NCBI GenBank assembly: GCA_021795135.1 | Contig: JAJYPT010000052.1 | Span: 1-10,287 of the forward strand | Source of the DNA: Actinomycetes bacterium | Lineage (GTDB): Bacteria > Actinomycetota > Acidimicrobiia > Acidimicrobiales > JAJYPT01 | DNA length: 10,287 bases | Direction of reading: 5' to 3' | Shown: positions 6,936 to 10,287 of the stretch, piece after piece | How the letters are laid out: every line of letters begins with the position of its first letter | Numbering within the stretch: the stretch's first letter is position 1 | Position numbers and translations under genes: made by a program | The notes under the pieces: generated by a model | Databases searched by the model: none | What the model was told of the DNA's origin: nothing | What the model saw: only the letters and a program-made list of their open reading frames with translations

Positions 6936-7832
6936 CTAAGAAACAAAATTACCTGTATCAAGGTTGTATGATACAACTTCACCTTGTAGCGAACTTGTAT
7001 CATATACATATGCATCTGGAGCTATAGGGAGTGGCTGTACGTATGGTAGGTGTTCCATATCTAAGATCAATAACGCAGCTCTATTAATTGCAAACCCTTC
7101 GGCGATTGGAGGAGATCCTGCAAATAAAGGCACAGTAAGTTTATCGATAAACCAGTGATCTATAGTTTTCTTAGAAGGGAAAGGGGGTTGTTTTGGAATA
7201 AAACGAGTCATCAGATGGCGAATTACTTCAGGAGTAATGGGAGTACCAGCTGGAATATTGAAATATTCTTCTATCGTCATTCCTTCTTTTGCCCACTTAA
7301 ATATAGATGTACCCCACCCTATACACCAAGCGGATAAGATGTAAGATGCTTTCGAGTGGATGCGAAATGCTTGGTGTAAAGCATAACGCTCATCCAATAA
7401 ATAGAAATCCATTTGATCTAAAATGAAATCACAATCAGTAGCAAAAGGTTCAGCAGTTTCATTCGTAATACCTTGAGGAAAAATATCTACAGTAACATCA
7501 CCTGATAACTCATGAACCATATGACCAACAACTTCAGCTTTATTCTGTCCTACTGTGTCTTTACTAGCTCCTAACTGTCGATTGATGTTTGTCCAATCGA
7601 ATTGATCAGGATCAGCAACTTTAATATGCTTTATTCCAAGTCTCGCAAGACGTAATGCAAGCGCTCCACCAATTCCGCCACATCCTGCTACGCCCACAGT
7701 TTTAGAAGCTAGAATTTCTTGTCGAGCTTTTTGCTCTGAATCTGTTTCCCCTAACCAACATAGGCTTCGATCCACACGAGTCCAATATTTTTCATTGTCT
7801 ATTCCATTTAGTCGAGTTACTTCATTATTCAT
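6936..7832 (-). CDS. ThiF/MoeB/E1-like adenylyltransferase
   Basis: The 298-residue protein contains the E1-type ATP-binding core. This comprises GCGGIGG (50-56), acidic DPDQFDWTNINRQ (74-86; D74, arginine finger R85), QNKAEVV (96-102; K98) and DQMDFYLLDERY (139-150; D142, R149). Such enzymes adenylate a C-terminal carboxylate, usually of a ubiquitin-like sulfur carrier or a peptide. The two CxxC zinc pairs of ThiF/MoeB are missing and no clear catalytic Cys is seen. The C-terminal third (from about 180) is lineage-specific. No ubiquitin-like protein or JAMM protease lies nearby. ATG at 7832 is preferred to GTG at 7841, since AAGGGTGG sits about 5 bases before the ATG but runs into the GTG. 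As first gene of the operon, paired with an acyltransferase, it may activate an acyl acceptor or small peptide; this is inference. Confidence 0.88.
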   Translation of the reverse strand: MNNEVTRLNGIDNEKYWTRVDRSLCWLGETDSEQKARQEILASKTVGVAGCGGIGGALALRLARLGIKHIKVADPDQFDWTNINRQLGASKDTVGQNKAEVVGHMVHELSGDVTVDIFPQGITNETAEPFATDCDFILDQMDFYLLDERYALHQAFRIHSKASYILSAWCIGWGTSIFKWAKEGMTIEEYFNIPAGTPITPEVIRHLMTRFIPKQPPFPSKKTIDHWFIDKLTVPLFAGSPPIAEGFAINRAALLILDMEHLPYVQPLPIAPDAYVYDTSSLQGEVVSYNLDTGNFVS

Positions 7833-7837
7833 CAAAA

Positions 7838-7846
7838 CCACCCTTA
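7838..7846 (-). promoter_or_regulatory. Ribosome binding site deciding the ThiF-like start
   Basis: On the minus strand, TAAGGGTGG precedes TTTTG and the ATG at 7832, a normal Shine-Dalgarno spacing. The same purines overlap the alternative GTG start at 7841, which is thereby disfavoured. Confidence 0.65.
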
Positions 7847-7881
7847 TTTAATGATGGCTATCATGTATAACCATCATTAAA
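7847..7881. repeat. 35-bp dyad over the operon promoter, candidate operator
   Basis: The arms TTTAATGATGG (7847-7857) and CCATCATTAAA (7871-7881) are perfect 11-base complements. Three more pairs occur inside (7859-7861 with 7867-7869). The gap between the arms holds the candidate -10 element of the ThiF operon, a layout typical of a repressor operator. As RNA it would fall partly upstream of the expected start, so a DNA site is more likely than a leader hairpin. Confidence 0.7.
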
Positions 7882-7893
7882 AGGAATTGTAGA
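7865..7893 (-). promoter_or_regulatory. Candidate sigma-70-type promoter of the ThiF operon
   Basis: On the minus strand, TCTACA (7893-7888; 4 of 6 to TTGACA) and TTATAC (7870-7865; or TATACA one base on, 4 of 6) are 17 bases apart. A TG dinucleotide lies just upstream of the -10. Transcription would start near 7858, giving a leader of about 25 bases that contains the ribosome binding site. The -35 overlaps the edge of the 46-bp palindrome. Confidence 0.4.
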
Positions 7894-7934
7894 GTCCTAT
7901 TACTTCGGTATGTACCGAAGTAATAGGACTCTAC
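7889..7934. repeat. 46-bp inverted repeat with perfect 22-bp arms and 2-bp TG core
   Basis: Arms 7889-7910 and 7913-7934 are exact reverse complements. Only TG at 7911-7912 separates them, and the bases just outside do not pair. No T-run follows on either strand, so a rho-independent terminator is unlikely. It lies between the divergent ThiF and serine recombinase genes. A dyad with a two-base core fits the crossover-site geometry of serine recombinases, which cut with a 2-base stagger. The link to this recombinase is inference. From 7935 to 8140 I see only weak short dyads and no firm promoter. Confidence 0.9.
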
Positions 7935-8140
7935 TTATACGTGCTCAAGTACAATATTTTTACAGTGAGCAGAAGTTAATTTCCAACAGTCACTTGGTAA
8001 ACCTCTATTGGTTATTGTCTTATTATCTTCAATTGTCTCAGCTTTGTGAAACCATAATAAAAGGCTCAAGATGAACTGAGGTAAAACCTTCTTTATAAGG
8101 TAGTTATTCAAAACAAGCTAGTAAAAAAGAAGGTTGATTA

Positions 8141-8695
8141 ATGTTTATTGGATATGTTCGGGTTTCAACCACAGACCAAAATCTAGATCTACAACTAAAG
8201 GCTTTATCTGATGTTGGTTGCGAAAAGATATTTGAAGACAAACTAAGTGGATCTAAAGCTATTCGTCCAGGTCTTGATAAAGCATTAGAGATATTGCGTC
8301 CTGGAGATTCTTTAGTTGTTTGGAAACTAGATAGATTAGGGCGCAGTGTTAAACACTTAGTAGATCTAGTAGCTAAGTTAGAAAAACAACAAGTCAATTT
8401 CAAAAGCCTTACTGATTCAATAGACACCACAAGCCCGTCGGGGAGATTCTTTTTTCATGTGATGGCATCGTTGGCTGAAATGGAACGAGAGCTCAATATA
8501 GAAAGAACAAGGGCAGGACTAGCTATAGCAAGACAAGCGGGTCGTGTTGGTGGGCAAAGAAGAATAATGACTGAGGGCAAAATAAAAGCTGCTAAAGAGT
8601 TACTAGAAACTGGAATGTCACCAAGAGATGTAGCTGAAAACTTAGAAGTATCCATAGCTAGTATTTATCGTTATTTACCAGCTAATAGTAGGTAA
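8141..8695 (+). CDS. Serine recombinase of the resolvase/invertase family
   Basis: The 184-residue protein is a complete small serine recombinase. The catalytic N-terminal domain has YVRVSTTDQ (R7, nucleophile S9), R42 in IRPGL, and DRLGRS (D64, R65, R68), matching the gamma-delta resolvase active-site set with a small offset. The long E helix, GRFFFHVMASLAEMERELNIERT, runs at about 101-123. A C-terminal helix-turn-helix (MSPRDVAENLEVSIASIYRYL, 159-179) binds DNA. Members catalyse site-specific inversion or cointegrate resolution through a Ser-DNA link. The start is supported by AGAAGG about 7 bases before the ATG. No transposase partner of the Tn3 type is adjacent, so it may be an invertase or the last intact part of a decayed element. 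The upstream 46-bp palindrome is a possible target. Confidence 0.94.
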   Translation: MFIGYVRVSTTDQNLDLQLKALSDVGCEKIFEDKLSGSKAIRPGLDKALEILRPGDSLVVWKLDRLGRSVKHLVDLVAKLEKQQVNFKSLTDSIDTTSPSGRFFFHVMASLAEMERELNIERTRAGLAIARQAGRVGGQRRIMTEGKIKAAKELLETGMSPRDVAENLEVSIASIYRYLPANSR

Positions 8696-8704
8696 ATAGT
8701 AGGT
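8684..8704 (+). repeat. Tandem 10-base direct repeat AATAGTAGGT upstream of the small acidic gene
   Basis: AATAGTAGGT occurs at 8684-8693 and again at 8695-8704, separated by one A. The pair spans the recombinase stop codon and reaches the -35 region of the next gene's candidate promoter. It could be an operator for the small acidic protein, but a chance duplication is possible. Confidence 0.5.
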
Positions 8705-8726
8705 TTCTAAATCTAAAGGAATAAGG

Positions 8727-8732
8727 TATAAT
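8727..8732 (+). promoter_or_regulatory. Consensus -10 box giving a likely leaderless transcript
   Basis: A perfect TATAAT ends six bases before the ATG at 8739, so transcription would begin at or next to the A of the start codon. The -35 at 8704-8709 (TTTCTA, 17-base spacer) is poor. No close Shine-Dalgarno sequence is present, which agrees with leaderless translation. Confidence 0.45.
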
Positions 8733-8738
8733 AGAAGT

Positions 8739-8933
8739 ATGAGTATACATAAAAGTGAAGCTGAAGTAACTGCTGATGAAATACTACAACGCCTCGAACA
8801 AAGAGCTGATGAGATAGCCATAGAAAGAGAACAAGCTGGGCTACCTCCTGTTGATGGAGTAGAACTCCAAAGAGAATATAAAAACAGGCCTGTTTCTCCA
8901 TTTATTGAAGATTATATAAAAAGGACTTATTAA
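8739..8933 (+). CDS. Small acidic protein, possible antitoxin of the following PIN-domain protein
   Basis: The product is 64 residues, strongly charged and rich in Glu. A predicted long helix covers residues 8-34 (around TADEILQRLEQRADEIAIERE), followed by a Pro-containing linker and a basic C-terminal end, IKRTY. I recognise no named family and no clear DNA-binding fold. Size, charge and place upstream of a PIN-domain gene match type II antitoxins of VapB kind, so this role is inferred from context only. It has its own near-consensus -10 box and an 11-base-spaced direct repeat upstream. The gap to the PIN gene (60 bases) is longer than in classical vapBC pairs, and the PIN gene may have its own promoter. 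It could also be a cargo protein unrelated to toxicity. Confidence 0.5.
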   Translation: MSIHKSEAEVTADEILQRLEQRADEIAIEREQAGLPPVDGVELQREYKNRPVSPFIEDYIKRTY

Positions 8934-8958
8934 TCTTTTTTGGGCTTATCTTTAAGAA

Positions 8959-8986
8959 TTTACTTCGTTTTAATCAGTGGTATCTT
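8959..8986 (+). promoter_or_regulatory. Weak candidate promoter for the PIN gene, also leaderless-like
   Basis: TTTACT (8959-8964) and TATCTT (8981-8986) each match the consensus at 4 of 6 positions with a 16-base spacer. The expected start falls at about the ATG at 8994. No Shine-Dalgarno sequence precedes that ATG, and an in-frame TAG directly before it rules out an earlier start. Confidence 0.3.
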
Positions 8987-8993
8987 TGACTAG

Positions 8994-9533
8994 ATGGGTC
9001 AAGATTACAATGTGGTTTTTGATATAAATGTTTATATTGATATAGCTAATAAATCCCATAACACTTTACCTTGTTTTAAAGAAATCTTAAAAAATCGTGA
9101 TTGGTGCCTTATAACTTCTAAATTTATTAGAAAAAAGGCATTTGAGGTTCTGGCATCTAAGGAACTTTTTTCTGAAAAAGACTTAGATAACTTCACTAGA
9201 TTATTAGATATTCTAGAAAATCGTTCTCAGTTAAAAAAAATAGAGGTTCCTTTATTTGGATCTGAAGCTAATACTATTGGAGATCTAGGACTAGAAGATA
9301 GCCATATTTTTAATCTTGCTAGAAAATCTGGAGCATCCATAATAGTTACCAGTGATAGTGATTTTGAACGTGTTAGAAATTTTGACCGCAGTATAGCAAT
9401 TGTAAGTCCTGCTAGGTTTATTAAACTTACTTCACCTAAAAAACCTCCTACAAAACCATCTCTTGGCCTACAATTTGGAATGAATCCTCTAGACTTTCAA
9501 CCTGGTCAAGGCGGTCTTGGAAGACAGATTTAG
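8994..9533 (+). CDS. PIN-domain ribonuclease, candidate VapC-like toxin
   Basis: The first 140 residues fit a PIN-domain RNase. VVFDINVYIDI (7-17) supplies D10 and the following N12. An internal acid near E51 is plausible, EDSHIFNLARKSG (101-113) holds D102, and IIVTSDSDFERV (116-127) holds D121 and D123. Together these give the metal-binding acidic cluster that cuts RNA in VapC-type toxins. At 179 residues it is longer than the usual 130-150 because of a Pro/Gly/Lys-rich, probably disordered tail (from about 148, ending PGQGGLGRQI). Its stop overlaps the stop of the convergent coiled-coil gene by four bases. Whether the upstream 64-residue protein neutralises it is unknown. A housekeeping or defence RNase is the alternative. 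Confidence 0.8.
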   Translation: MGQDYNVVFDINVYIDIANKSHNTLPCFKEILKNRDWCLITSKFIRKKAFEVLASKELFSEKDLDNFTRLLDILENRSQLKKIEVPLFGSEANTIGDLGLEDSHIFNLARKSGASIIVTSDSDFERVRNFDRSIAIVSPARFIKLTSPKKPPTKPSLGLQFGMNPLDFQPGQGGLGRQI

Positions 9534-9757
9534 TGTTTTTGTGTTGCTTTTGTAAATAGTTCTGATTGGTCTTTTTGAAGCTGTGTTAATTTTGATCTAA
9601 TCTCTTGTTTTTCTTCTAAGAGATGCTTGAGCTCATTATCTAACTCTGCATGAGCTCGAGCAAGTTCAGAAACTATTTCTTTTATTCGCTTTTGATATTT
9701 TTCATAGGTTTGTTCATTTTGTTTTATCTGTTCTATTACTTGATTTAGATCTTTCAT
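9530..9757 (-). CDS. Small coiled-coil protein, function unknown
   Basis: The 75 residues are almost wholly predicted coiled coil, with leucine, isoleucine and valine repeating among Glu, Lys and Gln. There is no membrane span, Cys cluster or known catalytic motif. A very good ribosome binding site, AGAGGTGAG, lies about 3 bases before ATG at 9757, arguing for a real gene. It points away from the helicase remnant upstream and converges on the PIN gene, with stops overlapping by four bases (9530-9533). Similar short coiled-coil proteins occur on plasmids and transposons, but this is only context. I recognise no family. Confidence 0.6.
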   Translation of the reverse strand: MKDLNQVIEQIKQNEQTYEKYQKRIKEIVSELARAHAELDNELKHLLEEKQEIRSKLTQLQKDQSELFTKATQKH

Positions 9758-9781
9758 TTCTCACCTCTTTGTTGTTTTTAT

Positions 9782-9795
9782 CTCGCTTTAGCGAG
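9782..9795. repeat. Short perfect hairpin CTCGCT-TT-AGCGAG
   Basis: Six-base arms around a two-base loop lie between the helicase remnant stop (9803) and the coiled-coil gene start. On the minus strand it is followed by ATAAAAAC rather than a T-run, so it is not a classical terminator. Confidence 0.4.
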
Positions 9796-9802
9796 GATGT
9801 GG

Positions 9803-10072
9803 TTAATTGGCTTGAAGATCAAGTAAGGTTTTACACTCTGAGATGTCTAGTATTTCTTTAGCTCTAGTTATTGCTACGTAAAATATTCTCCACACCTCAT
9901 CAGACAATGGCTCTTCTGGTTCTTCAATTGGGAAATCTTGAGCTATTTTGACACTTGGCCATTCTCTGCCTTTTGCTTTGTGGACTGTTGAGATAACAAC
10001 ATCTGCATCTTGTTCTGGAACCATTTTTTCTAAAGATTTTAGAATTAGATCTACTCCAAAAGAATCAACCAT
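9803..10072 (-). pseudogene. 3' remnant of a UvrD/Rep-type (superfamily 1) helicase
   Basis: Only the last part of helicase domain 2 survives. Relative to the ATG at 10072, VVISTVHKAKGREWPSV (25-41) is motif V and WRIFYVAITRAKEILDI (61-77) is motif VI, with its arginine finger R70. A full enzyme needs Walker A and motifs Ia-IV some hundreds of residues upstream. Those are absent because the frame meets a TAA a few codons before the ATG and the upstream DNA is transposase-like in another frame. The remnant therefore cannot hydrolyse ATP. It may still be translated from the ATG, but no strong ribosome binding site is seen. It is best read as a gene truncated by recombination or IS activity. Confidence 0.82.
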
Positions 10073-10287
10073 CTTTACCCGTTAAATGATGATTCAAAAT
10101 CTCTTTATGCCATCTTTTTAGAGTACGTCCAAGTGTTTTTATCTCTGGAACTTTATCAGTTGAACAACCAAGTATTGCTTTGTCTAATAGTACTGTTGCT
10201 TGATCTAAATCCTCTGCTAAGTAAATATCTCTAACTGATTCTTTGGCTAACCAAGCCCCATGTACTTCATTATTTGGATCTCCAACT
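10065..10287 (-). pseudogene. Truncated ISL3-family transposase fragment, running off the window
   Basis: Reading leftward from 10286, an open frame of 73 codons contains NEVHGAWLAKESVRDIY, then VPEIKTLGRTLKRWHKEIL and HHLTG. This is the region of ISL3-type DDE transposases that normally continues with a TGaSNGPTE block holding the last catalytic Glu. Here homology stops after the TG (about 10077), then K-D-G and a TGA at 10065-10067. The catalytic end and the right inverted repeat are missing. The break coincides with the start of the helicase remnant, so two broken genes are joined. The upstream part may be intact outside the window. The family call is from motif pattern, without a search. 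Confidence 0.75.

Noticed and set aside
6963..6977. 15-base palindrome GTTGTAT-G-ATACAAC near the 3' end of the ThiF-like gene
   Set aside because: The arms are only 7 bases, in coding DNA that repeats Tyr-Asp/Asn-like peptides. This is weak beside the other palindromes.
6932..7015. N-terminal extension of the acyltransferase-like frame back to 7015
   Set aside because: It would overlap the conserved ThiF-like gene by 80 bases and adds a peptide without family character. ATG at 6931 follows that gene's stop with AGGA before it.
7139..7152. 14-base palindrome GTTTATCGATAAAC in the ThiF-like gene
   Set aside because: This length is plausible by chance in a 10-kb AT-rich window.
6964..7158. 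Plus-strand open frame of 64 codons
   Set aside because: It lies antisense within the ThiF-like gene, has no ribosome binding site and shows no recognisable motif.
8104..8655. Minus-strand open frames over the serine recombinase
   Set aside because: The recombinase has a full active site and helix-turn-helix in the opposite strand. The antisense frames show nothing.

Overview
The window is AT-rich bacterial chromosome. It joins a respiratory locus, a long metabolism/efflux/repair operon and a mobile or accessory tail. The genes use the standard bacterial code, with TGA as a stop. The host cannot be fixed from sequence alone. A full proton-pumping NADH dehydrogenase subunit, an actinobacterial-looking ISL3-type transposase fragment and two promoters that seem to start transcription at the ATG (leaderless mRNA) make a low-GC actinobacterium a reasonable but tentative guess.

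Region 1 (1-2323, plus strand): the 3' part of nuoN (complex I subunit N; its 5' end lies outside the window), then one base later a MidA/NDUFAF7-type methyltransferase, which is presumably a complex I assembly factor. Region 2 (2324-2586): a convergent intergenic stretch with a 27-bp inverted repeat and a third copy of its inner part. Region 3 (2587-7832, minus strand): read from its promoter near 7890, the order is ThiF/E1-like adenylyltransferase, acyltransferase-like protein, AlkA-type DNA glycosylase, MFS exporter and ArsR-type regulator. All are packed with gaps or overlaps of at most 4 bases, so they look like one transcript. An isocitrate lyase/PEP-mutase family gene follows 58 bases later. 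The ThiF plus acyltransferase pair looks like the core of a small modification or biosynthesis pathway, with the exporter and regulator as transport and control. The product is unknown.

Region 4 (7833-8140): a divergent control region with a 35-bp dyad over the likely thiF-side promoter and a perfect 46-bp inverted repeat (22-bp arms, 2-bp core) facing a serine recombinase gene. Region 5 (8141-10287): accessory DNA holding the serine recombinase, a small acidic protein plus PIN-domain RNase (possible toxin-antitoxin pair), a small coiled-coil protein on the opposite strand, the 3' remnant of a UvrD-like helicase, and a cut ISL3-family transposase abutting that remnant. This part looks like a graveyard of mobile DNA.

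The most unusual structural signals are long perfect palindromes. Besides the 46-bp one, the alkA coding region carries a spacer-free 32-bp perfect palindrome and a second 11-bp-arm inverted repeat that includes the codon of the catalytic aspartate. No rRNA, tRNA, CRISPR array or replication origin was seen.
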